Source: Actinomycetospora chiangmaiensis DSM 45062
GTDB lineage: Bacteria > Actinomycetota > Actinomycetes > Mycobacteriales > Pseudonocardiaceae
DNA: 64,000 nucleotides
Reading direction: 5' to 3'
NCBI RefSeq assembly: GCF_000379625.1
Contig: NZ_KB903221.1
Location: 62,292-126,291, forward strand
In this document: positions 23,097 to 30,339 of the stretch, piece by piece
Position numbering within the stretch: position 1 is the first letter of the stretch
Layout of the letters: every line of letters starts with the position of its first letter
The notes under the pieces: generated by a model
Seen by the model: only the letters and a program-made list of their open reading frames with translations
Databases searched by the model: none
Told to the model about the DNA's origin: nothing
Made by a program: the position numbers and the translations under genes

Positions 23097-25643
23097 ATGC
23101 GCCCTGCACCCGGATGGCGATCCGTCATCGCGATCGCGACGAGCACCCTGCTGGTCCTCGGCGTCACCGCCGCCTGTGGTGGCGCGACCGCCGCGCCCGC
23201 CCGCCCGGCGACGGTGCCCACGGGGTTCGGCGTCACCCCGGCGGGAACGCAGACCGACCTCGGTGACCTCCCGCTGGACGCCGCGCTCTCGCCCGACCGG
23301 TCCACGCTCGCCGTCGTGAACGCCGGGCAGGCCACGCAGTCGGTGCAGCTCGTCGAGGCCGCGACCGGCCGGGTGACCCAGACGCTGCCCTACCCGAACC
23401 CGAAGGCCGTCTTCACCGGGGTCGCCTTCTCCCCCGACGGGCGCACGCTGTTCGTCTCCGGCGGGGGCCAGAACCTCGTCCGCCGCTACGGCCTCACGAA
23501 CGGTCAGGCCACGGAGGGCCCGTCCATCCCGCTGCCCACGACGTCGCCGACCGGCGCGCCCATCCAGCCGTTCCCGTCCGGGCTGGCCGTCACCCCGGAC
23601 GGCACCCGCCTCGTGGTGGCCGACCAGCAGGCCGACGCGGTGTCGGTGGTCGACCTGGCCTCCGGCGCGGTCACGACGACGGGCGCCGGTCACCGGCCCC
23701 GCGGCGTCGCGGTCTCCCCCGACGGCCGGACGGCGTGGGTCGCCGACGAGGGCGGCACCACGGTCGCCGTCGTCGACCTGTCCGGGGCGGTGCCCGCCCA
23801 GACCGGCTCGGTGGCCGTCGGCACCCACCCGAACACGCTCGTCCGCAGCGCCGACGGCCGCACGCTCTACGCCGCCGACGGCGACTCCGACCAGGTCTCG
23901 GTGATCGACACCGCGAGCCGGGCCGTCTCCCGCACGTTCTCCCTGGCGCCGTACCCGAACGCCCCGGTCGGCACCAACCCCGACGGGCTCGCGCTCTCGC
24001 CCGACGAGCGGACCCTCTACGTCGCGAACGCCGGGAACAACGACGTCGCGGTCCTGGACACCACGTCCGGCCAGGTCCGGGGCCTCATCCCGACGGCGTG
24101 GTACCCCACGGCCGTCGTCGCGGGTCCGAACGGACTGCTCGTGGCCAACGGCAAGGGACTCGGTGCCGGCCCGAACGTCGGACCGGGCGAACCCGACCCG
24201 ACGCAGAAGGGCTCGGCCGCGGCGAACCTGTACTCGGGCTCGATGATCGTCGGGACCCTCTCGAGCATCCCCGTCCCCGACGACGCGACCCTCGCCCAGG
24301 ACACCGCCGCGGTCGGCCGCAACGACGACCTCGTCCGCGGCGCCGACGTCCGCAGCCCCGGCGGACCGGGCGAGGCCGTCATCCCGATCCGGCCGGGCCA
24401 GGCGAGCCCGATCAAGCACGTCATCTACATCGTCAAGGAGAACCGGACCTACGACCAGGAGTTCGGATCGTTGGGCCAGGGCAACGGGGACCCGGCGATC
24501 GACCTGTTCGGCGACGAGTCGGCCCCGAACCTCCGGGCCGCGGAACGCCAGTTCGTCACCCTGGACAACTTCTACGCCGACGCCGAGGTCTCCGCCCAGG
24601 GGTGGAACTGGAGCGTCGCGGCGAACTCCAACCCGTACGCCGAGGCGGTGTGGCCGTCGAACTACAGCGACCGCAACGCGCCCTACCCGTCGGAGAGCGG
24701 CGACCCGGCGACCGCGCCGAACCGCGATCCGGCCGACGCCTACATCTGGGACCGGCTCGGCGCCGCGAACATCCCGTTCCGCAACTACGGGTTCTACGTC
24801 GACCACGACACGAAGACCAACCAGAACTCCGCCGCCGACCCGGTGCTGAACGCGAGCACCGACCACGCCTACCGCGGCTTCGACCTGAAGTGCCCGGACG
24901 CACCGAACACGTTCGTCCCGCTCGACCCGACCTGCGGGCCCTCACGCTTCGAACAGTGGCAGTCGGAGTTCACCGGCTACGTCGCCGGCGGCAACCTCCC
25001 GACGATGGAGCTGCTGCGGTTCCCGAACGACCACACCGCCTCGACCAAACCGGGCTCCCCGACCCCGCGGGCGTACGTGGCCGACAACGACCTCGCCGTC
25101 GGGAAGGTGGTCGACGCCGTCTCGCACTCCCCGTACTGGAACTCCACCGCCATCTTCGTCACCGAGGACGACGCGCAGAACGGGCCGGACCACGTCGACG
25201 CCCACCGCACGACCTCCGAGGTGATCAGCCCGTACTCCCGCACCGGGAAGGTCGACTCCACCTTCTACTCGACGGCGTCGATGCTGCGCACGATGGAGCT
25301 GATCGTCGGGCTGCGCCCGCTGACCCAGTTCGACGCCTACGCGACGCCGATGATCGGCGCCTTCACCACCAACCCGAACGCGGCGCCCTACACCGCGCTG
25401 GTGCCGTCGCAGAACCCGCGGGAGGTCAACACGCCGGCCTCGCCCATGGCGACGCCGTCGGCGATGCAGGACTTCTCGGTGGAGGACCGGATCGACATGG
25501 CGACGGTCAACCAGGCGGTCTGGCAGAGCGTGCGCGGCGCCGGGTCGGTGATGCCGGCCCCGGTGCACCACGTGTTCGCCCCGCCGCCGACGACCAACGG
25601 GGCGCCCGCCGGCGATGGTGACGACGACGGGGACGGTCACTAG
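23097..25643 (+). CDS. Lipoprotein with YncE-like beta-propeller fused to alkaline-phosphatase-family phosphoesterase
   Basis: An 848-residue exported protein. The signal sequence ends in a lipobox-like LGVTAAC (about 20-26). Residues 50-340 form a seven-bladed-type propeller with repeated SPDGRTLFVSGG, TPDGTRLVVADQQ and SPDERTLYVANAGNNDVAVLD blades. Residues about 430-800 form a phosphoesterase domain: KHVIYIVKENRTYDQEFG carries the metal/nucleophile region, and IFVTEDDAQNGPDHVDAHRT the second metal site. It would hydrolyse phosphate esters at the cell surface. It ends converging on another phosphatase gene with a shared hairpin between them. The tail is acidic (DGDDDGDGH). Confidence 0.88.
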   Translation: MRPAPGWRSVIAIATSTLLVLGVTAACGGATAAPARPATVPTGFGVTPAGTQTDLGDLPLDAALSPDRSTLAVVNAGQATQSVQLVEAATGRVTQTLPYPNPKAVFTGVAFSPDGRTLFVSGGGQNLVRRYGLTNGQATEGPSIPLPTTSPTGAPIQPFPSGLAVTPDGTRLVVADQQADAVSVVDLASGAVTTTGAGHRPRGVAVSPDGRTAWVADEGGTTVAVVDLSGAVPAQTGSVAVGTHPNTLVRSADGRTLYAADGDSDQVSVIDTASRAVSRTFSLAPYPNAPVGTNPDGLALSPDERTLYVANAGNNDVAVLDTTSGQVRGLIPTAWYPTAVVAGPNGLLVANGKGLGAGPNVGPGEPDPTQKGSAAANLYSGSMIVGTLSSIPVPDDATLAQDTAAVGRNDDLVRGADVRSPGGPGEAVIPIRPGQASPIKHVIYIVKENRTYDQEFGSLGQGNGDPAIDLFGDESAPNLRAAERQFVTLDNFYADAEVSAQGWNWSVAANSNPYAEAVWPSNYSDRNAPYPSESGDPATAPNRDPADAYIWDRLGAANIPFRNYGFYVDHDTKTNQNSAADPVLNASTDHAYRGFDLKCPDAPNTFVPLDPTCGPSRFEQWQSEFTGYVAGGNLPTMELLRFPNDHTASTKPGSPTPRAYVADNDLAVGKVVDAVSHSPYWNSTAIFVTEDDAQNGPDHVDAHRTTSEVISPYSRTGKVDSTFYSTASMLRTMELIVGLRPLTQFDAYATPMIGAFTTNPNAAPYTALVPSQNPREVNTPASPMATPSAMQDFSVEDRIDMATVNQAVWQSVRGAGSVMPAPVHHVFAPPPTTNGAPAGDGDDDGDGH

Positions 25644-25659
25644 GGCCCGCCGTCACGAA

Positions 25660-25704
25660 CGAACGGCACTGTCGCGAGCATCGATGCCGCGACAGTGCCG
25701 TTCG
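25660..25704. terminator. Bidirectional hairpin terminator between convergent phosphatase genes
   Basis: CGAACGGCACTGTCGCG at 25660-25676 pairs exactly with 25688-25704 across an 11-base loop that is itself nearly palindromic (GCATCGATGC). It lies between the stop codons of two convergent genes (25643 and 25729). Confidence 0.82.
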
Positions 25705-25728
25705 CCCGGTTCGGAGGGGTCGGATCGG

Positions 25729-26784
25729 TCAGACCACCGGCAGGCGGGGCGCTCCGGCGGCGTAGCCCAGCCGGGGCAGGCCCCAGAGGTCCTCGAGGGC
25801 GGCCAGCAGCGAGTAGTGGTTCGCCGGGGTGGTGTCGGTGCCGTTCCGGGGCCCGCGCGGGGTGAGCAGGAGCGCCCCGACGCGGCCGCCGCCGAGACCG
25901 GTGATGCCGGGCAGCGGCGTGTTCGGGCCGGGCCCCTCGCCGCAGCACGCGGTCGAGTCGGAGTTCGGACCGTCCGACTCGTCGAAGGTGATGACCAGGG
26001 CGCCGTCCTGCTTGAACGCCGGCGAATTCGTGATCACCGGAATCCAGGTCCGCAGCCACGCGTCGGCCGACACGAGCCCGCCGGGACGCCCGTCGACGCA
26101 CGGGGCGTCGTGCCCGTCGTCGCACAGGTTCGGGGTGATGTAGGAGAGGTCGGGGGTGGTCGCGACGCTCGCGAGGTCACCGCGCAGGGCGGAGAGGTCG
26201 ACGTCGTTGCGGGCGCAGTCGGTGATGCCGTCGAAGTAGACGAAGGGGTTGTGTCGCGCGGCGTACTGGTCGCCGACCTTCGCCTTCTGCGTGGTGTCGG
26301 GGGTGTTCGGCGCGGGGTGCCGGCACGGCGTGCCCATGTCCTCCATGTAGCCCTTCCACCGCAGCCCGGCGCCCGTCATCTGCTGCGGCAGCGTCGGCAC
26401 CGTCGCCGGGTACACGCATCCCTGCCCGACCGCCTGACCGGGCGGGACGGTGCCCGCACCGACGAACGAGCTGAAGACCTGGCAGTCCGCCTGGGTCTGC
26501 GGGTTCGGTCCCTGGCCGGAGATCTGGGCGAGGTAGTTCGGCAGGCTGTTGTGCGCGGTGCCGAAGTACTGGGTGAACAGTGTGCCCCGGCTGCGGAGGT
26601 CCTTGCTCAGGTAGGGCGCGGGCGAAGTCGGTCCCCACGTCTCGTCGAAGCCCTTGTTCTCCAGGTTGACGACGAACACGTGGTGGCGGGCGGCCGGTGC
26701 GGCCGAGGCGGTGGGTGCGACCGCGATCAGGGTCAGCAGGCTCGCGAGTGCCGCGAGGAGGGTCAGGAGACGGGTCCGGGTCAT
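25729..26784 (-). CDS. Secreted phosphoesterase / acid-phosphatase-like protein
   Basis: A 351-residue protein starting at ATG 26784, which overlaps the stop codon of the upstream phospholipase gene. A signal peptide is clear: MTRTRLLTLLAALASLLTLIAVAPTASAA. The mature part has the phosphoesterase pattern HHVFVVNLENKGFDETWG at the N-terminus, GTAHNSLPNYLAQISGQ, and ALVITFDESDGPNSDSTACCGEG with the second metal-binding aspartates. It should release phosphate from organic esters outside the cell. It belongs to a three-gene minus-strand run headed by the metallophosphoesterase at 29115. Confidence 0.88.
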   Translation of the reverse strand: MTRTRLLTLLAALASLLTLIAVAPTASAAPAARHHVFVVNLENKGFDETWGPTSPAPYLSKDLRSRGTLFTQYFGTAHNSLPNYLAQISGQGPNPQTQADCQVFSSFVGAGTVPPGQAVGQGCVYPATVPTLPQQMTGAGLRWKGYMEDMGTPCRHPAPNTPDTTQKAKVGDQYAARHNPFVYFDGITDCARNDVDLSALRGDLASVATTPDLSYITPNLCDDGHDAPCVDGRPGGLVSADAWLRTWIPVITNSPAFKQDGALVITFDESDGPNSDSTACCGEGPGPNTPLPGITGLGGGRVGALLLTPRGPRNGTDTTPANHYSLLAALEDLWGLPRLGYAAGAPRLPVV

Positions 26785-28061
26785 GGCAGGGTCCATCCGT
26801 TGGCGGTGGCGAGGGCACGCACGGCGGTCCACTCCTCCTCGGGCGAGGCGCCCGGGGTGTTCGGAGGGCAGGGGGTCCCGACGACCGTGGGCACGGCGAA
26901 CCGGGGCGCCGCGGTGTTCGGCGGGGTGGTGAAGTCGAGGACCTCGGCGATGTTGTTGGCGGCGGCGTCGCGCGGGGTGAGCGGCGGCAGGTTCCACCGC
27001 CACTCGATGGCGCGGAGCACCGAGGTGTGGTCGTAGACGCCGTGGGCGACGTGCCCCCGACGCGCGCGGGGAGAGACGACGAGGTTGGGCACCCGGAAGC
27101 CCCGGAGGCCGAGACCCTGGTCGGGGTGGGCGTCGGGCGCCGTCCCGGGGGCGACGTGGTCGAAGAAGCCGCCCCACTCGTCGTAGTTGACGACGAAGAG
27201 CGTGCGCGGCCACGCCGGCCCGCTCGTGACGGCCTGGTACACCGAGTTCAGGAACGACTGCCCGGCGCGGACGTCGGCGTGCGGGTGGTCGTCCGCCGAG
27301 GAGCCGCTGGACTCGTCGGTGAAGCGGGGGTCGACGAAGGACACCTCGGGGAGCGTCCCGGCGGCGCAGGCGGCGAGGAACTCGGGGAAGGGCCGGCTGA
27401 TCGGGAGGTACTTCGTGCCCCACAGCGCCGTGAACGGCACGTCGGAGAAGTAGTAGCGGCCCTGCAGGCCCGCGGCGGCCAGCCGGTCCCAGATCGTCGG
27501 CATCGTCGCGGTCGCCGTCGAGTTGTGGGTCCGGTCGGTCTGCGCGGCGTGCTGGTAGAAGCGGTTCGGGTAGGTCTCGGCCATCGTCGCCGAGAAGTAG
27601 TTGTCGCACACCGTCCACGCCCGGGCCGCCTGCCCGAAGAACGGGAGGTCGGCGTCGGTGTAGTAGCCGATGGTGAAGGTGTCGTTCGTGCTCGTGCGCA
27701 GCCAGCCGTCGCACCGGCCGCCGTTGAGCTCGGAGCGGCCACCCTCGTAGGAGTGGTCGGGGTCGGGGTGGGAGCAGCCCTGGAAGTCGGGGCGCAGCGG
27801 GTAGGTGCGGTGCGGGACGCCGGCGCGGTCGGTGTAGGTCAGGCCCTGCTGACGTCCGTTCGCCCCGGGCAGCCAGCCGAGGAAGTGGTCGAAGGACCGG
27901 TTCTCCATCATCAGGACGACGATGTGGTCGATCCCGGACGCGGCGGGGGCGGGCAGCGGGGCCGGGCGGGGAGCGGCGGACGCGATGCCGGCCGTCGCCG
28001 CCGCGGCGGCGAGGCCGACGCCCGCGCCGAGCACGGTCCGGCGGGAGGGGTGGGAGGACAC
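26781..28061 (-). CDS. Tat-exported phospholipase C / acid phosphatase family protein
   Basis: A 426-residue member of the bacterial phospholipase C family. The N-terminus has a twin-arginine signal, SHPSRRTVLGAGVGLAAAAA, with cleavage near ASAA. IDHIVVLMMENRSFDHFLGWLPG at about 44-66 is the family's N-terminal metal and catalytic motif (ENRSFDH); YFSATMAETYPNRFYQHAAQ and LFVVNYDEWGGFFDHV follow. It hydrolyses phosphodiesters such as phosphatidylcholine head groups, or acts as an acid phosphatase, after export in folded form. It lies 28 bases downstream of the metallophosphoesterase gene and overlaps the next gene by four bases. Confidence 0.92.
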   Translation of the reverse strand: MSSHPSRRTVLGAGVGLAAAAATAGIASAAPRPAPLPAPAASGIDHIVVLMMENRSFDHFLGWLPGANGRQQGLTYTDRAGVPHRTYPLRPDFQGCSHPDPDHSYEGGRSELNGGRCDGWLRTSTNDTFTIGYYTDADLPFFGQAARAWTVCDNYFSATMAETYPNRFYQHAAQTDRTHNSTATATMPTIWDRLAAAGLQGRYYFSDVPFTALWGTKYLPISRPFPEFLAACAAGTLPEVSFVDPRFTDESSGSSADDHPHADVRAGQSFLNSVYQAVTSGPAWPRTLFVVNYDEWGGFFDHVAPGTAPDAHPDQGLGLRGFRVPNLVVSPRARRGHVAHGVYDHTSVLRAIEWRWNLPPLTPRDAAANNIAEVLDFTTPPNTAAPRFAVPTVVGTPCPPNTPGASPEEEWTAVRALATANGWTLP

Positions 28062-28089
28062 GGGGGATCTCCGGGATGGGGGTCGACGG

Positions 28090-29115
28090 TCAGCCGGTGA
28101 AGGGCACCCGCGTCCACTGCAGCGGGGCCGGGTCGGACGGGCGGACGACGACCTTGAGGTAGTCGTTGGCGTTGCCGGAGCCGTCGACCGTGACGCGCTG
28201 CAGGTTGGCGGCCGGACGGGCGCCGTAGAACGCGAGCCAGGACGAGCCGGGGGCGAGCGGACGGTCCGCGTTGTAGACGTGCGAGTCGCCGTTGAACAGG
28301 TAGACGGGACCGCCGAAGGCGGCGCTGCGGTCGGCGATGCGCTGCACGATCGGCCGGAACGCCGAGTAGTCCGACGGCTGCGGGTTCGGGACGGTCGGGT
28401 CGAACATGTCCGCCTGCATGAGCAGCGCGACCGCCTTCTCCTTCGACGCGGCCGCCTGGTCGAACGTGCGGTCGATCAGGCGCAGGACGTCGGCGGTGCG
28501 GCGCTGGTTCTCCGCGACCTGCTCGGGCGTCGGCGCGGTCTTCCCGATGCCGGTCCACGGGGCGAGGTCGTCGTTGCTGCCGACCATGTGCAGGGCGGCG
28601 AAGCCCACCCCGGCGCGCTCGTAGGAGACGTTCTCGACGAACTCGGGCCCGTCGGCCGCCACGCCCACGCTCTTCTGCCCGAGGGTCTTCCCCGGCTGCG
28701 GGAAGAACACCTTCCGGACGGCGGCGAGGCGCTCCAGCGGGTTGTAGGCCCCGTTGTTGGTGCGGTGGCAGTCGGTCCACTCGTTGTCGCCGGGGGTGTA
28801 GACGAGCGGGTCGGCGAAGCGGTCGAACTGCGCCTTGATCTGCGCGAAGTACTGGTCGCTGCAGACCGAGGACCCGTCCTTGATGTCGCCGAGGTGGTCG
28901 ACGAACTGCACGTCGGGGTCGGCGTTGATCTGGTCGACGTCCTTCGGGAATCGCGCGATCTTCGCGGCGCCGTAGGGGATGTCGCCGATGACGGCGAAGG
29001 TGAAGGGCGCGTTCCCCGCGGGCCCGGGGGGTGGTGCCGCGACCGCGGCACCGCTCGCGAGGGTCACCGCCGACGCCACGAGGGCGCCGAGCAGCAGGGA
29101 TCGTCGGGTCGACAT
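28090..29115 (-). CDS. Secreted metallophosphoesterase
   Basis: A 341-residue calcineurin-like phosphoesterase with a signal peptide (STRRSLLLGALVASAVTLASGAAVAA, possibly Tat because of the RR). The metal-binding blocks read FAVIGDIPYG, DHLGDIKDG, TPGDNEWTDCH and LFNGDSHVYN, in the expected order; the first block has Asp but no D-x-H histidine. It would hydrolyse phosphate esters outside the cell. It is the first gene of the minus-strand phosphatase run and has the best PHO-box-like promoter in the window (29165-29208). Confidence 0.9.
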   Translation of the reverse strand: MSTRRSLLLGALVASAVTLASGAAVAAPPPGPAGNAPFTFAVIGDIPYGAAKIARFPKDVDQINADPDVQFVDHLGDIKDGSSVCSDQYFAQIKAQFDRFADPLVYTPGDNEWTDCHRTNNGAYNPLERLAAVRKVFFPQPGKTLGQKSVGVAADGPEFVENVSYERAGVGFAALHMVGSNDDLAPWTGIGKTAPTPEQVAENQRRTADVLRLIDRTFDQAAASKEKAVALLMQADMFDPTVPNPQPSDYSAFRPIVQRIADRSAAFGGPVYLFNGDSHVYNADRPLAPGSSWLAFYGARPAANLQRVTVDGSGNANDYLKVVVRPSDPAPLQWTRVPFTG

Positions 29116-29138
29116 CGACCGGCCTCCTGGGTGTCGTC

Positions 29139-29156
29139 GTCACTCGTCCGAGTGAC
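29139..29156. promoter_or_regulatory. Inverted repeat in the leader of the metallophosphoesterase gene
   Basis: GTCACTCG-tc-CGAGTGAC, two perfect eight-base arms, lies between the start codon (29115) and the -10 element (29165-29170), just after the expected transcription start. It could be an operator or a short mRNA hairpin. Confidence 0.4.
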
Positions 29157-29164
29157 GGCGCAGC

Positions 29165-29208
29165 ACGCTAAGGAAGGTCGATGAACGGGAGATGGTCCGT
29201 CGATGACC
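29165..29208 (-). promoter_or_regulatory. PHO-box-like promoter of the phosphatase operon
   Basis: On the minus strand three 11-base units stand in tandem: GGTCATCGACG, GACCATCTCCC and GTTCATCGACC (29208 to 29176), matching 10, 7 and 9 of 11 positions of the PhoP direct-repeat unit. TAGCGT (-10) follows at 29170-29165, so the last unit overlaps the -35 region, as expected for a PhoP-activated promoter. Three secreted phosphatase genes lie downstream. Confidence 0.6.
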
Positions 29209-29310
29209 GTTGCTCGGACTCGCTCGACGACGTCGGGGTGAACGTCCCACGATGTCCGGTTGGCCGCCGCCGGATGATCGAGAACACACCGTGCGACGGC
29301 CACGGAAGGG

Positions 29311-29622
29311 TCAACGGCTCCGGTGGTACTCCAGCGCGAGGTCGAGCCAGAACCGCAGCTGTTCGTCGTCGGCGAGGCGGTCGGCGGGCACGGTGAGCCA
29401 GCTCGGGCCCATCGAGCGCCTCCCCATCGTCGTGCGGGACGCGCCGTGCCCGTCGACGAGCTCCGGCGACCGCGCGGGGTCGACCCGCACGAGCAGGTCC
29501 CCGCTCCCCCGCACGCTGAGCAGCATCGCGTCGTCGACCAGGAACGACACGCCCCCGAACATCCGCTTCTCCACGGTCGGCACGTCGAGCAGGTCCCGGA
29601 CGCGGGCGGCGAGGTCGCTCAT
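29311..29622 (-). CDS. TfoX N-terminal domain protein
   Basis: A 103-residue protein matching the TfoX/Sxy N-terminal domain: VRDLLDVPTVEKRMFGGVSFLVDDAMLLSVRG, with the characteristic KRMFGG turn, and a C-terminal LRFWLDLALEYHR helix. In gamma-proteobacteria Sxy/TfoX promotes competence gene expression, but stand-alone N-terminal-domain proteins in actinomycetes have no established role. It lies next to the XdhC gene on the same strand, separated by 33 bases. No C-terminal TfoX domain is present. Confidence 0.85.
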   Translation of the reverse strand: MSDLAARVRDLLDVPTVEKRMFGGVSFLVDDAMLLSVRGSGDLLVRVDPARSPELVDGHGASRTTMGRRSMGPSWLTVPADRLADDEQLRFWLDLALEYHRSR

Positions 29623-29655
29623 GCCGGCCGAGTGTGCCGCCGGCCGGCCCGCCCG

Positions 29656-30339
29656 TCACCGGTCCCGGGTCGCCACCACCTCCGCCAGCACCGCGAGGGC
29701 CACCTCGCTCGGGGTGGCGGCGCCGATGTCGAGCCCGGCCGGCGTGTGCACGCGTGCACGGTCCGCCTCGTCGACGTCGAGCGCCGCGAGCACGGTCGCC
29801 CCGCGCCGTCGGCTCGCGATCAGCCCCACGTACGGGACGCCGGCCCGCAGCGCGGCCTCGAGCACCGGGGTCTCGTCGTCCCCGTGCGCGGCGACCACCA
29901 CCGCGTCCGCCGCCTCGCCCACGGCGACCACGCGGTGGTCGAGCGCCGTCGCCAGACGGCGGAGCGCGGCCGCGATCGGCCCCGTCCCGTGCACCGCCAC
30001 GGTCGTCGCCGGCACCACGGCCTCGAGCAGGATCTCCAGCATCCCGCCCGACGGGCAGTGGTTCACCGCCACACTGCCGCGACAGCCGCCGTCGTCGCCC
30101 TCCGGGCTGATCCGCAGCACCGTGCTCGTGCGCTCGGCGAGCACCCGCAGCCCCTCCGCGCGCACGCTCCCCTCCGCGCAGTGCCCACCGACGAAGCCGT
30201 CGATCGTGCCGTCGCCGAGCACCAGCGCGCGGTCGCCCGGGCGGGCACTGGTGGGGCGTTCCACCCGGACGACCGTCGCCAGCACGAACGGCGTCCCCGC
30301 CTCCCGGAGGGCCTCTGCGCGACCCAGCAGCGTGCTCAC
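29656..30339 (-). CDS. XdhC/CoxI-family molybdenum hydroxylase maturation protein
   Basis: A 227-residue protein starting at GTG 30339, which overlaps the coxL stop codon (GTGA). It has the XdhC-CoxI N-terminal pattern (FVLATVVRVERPTSARPGDRALV, DGFVGGHCAEGSVR, GGCRGSVAVNHCPSGGMLEIL) and a C-terminal Rossmann-like domain (VAVHGTGPIAAALRRLA, then VPYVGLIASRRR). XdhC-type proteins bind molybdenum cofactor and help its sulfuration and insertion into hydroxylases. The gene overlap with coxL makes a role in CO dehydrogenase maturation likely. Confidence 0.85.
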   Translation of the reverse strand: MSTLLGRAEALREAGTPFVLATVVRVERPTSARPGDRALVLGDGTIDGFVGGHCAEGSVRAEGLRVLAERTSTVLRISPEGDDGGCRGSVAVNHCPSGGMLEILLEAVVPATTVAVHGTGPIAAALRRLATALDHRVVAVGEAADAVVVAAHGDDETPVLEAALRAGVPYVGLIASRRRGATVLAALDVDEADRARVHTPAGLDIGAATPSEVALAVLAEVVATRDR

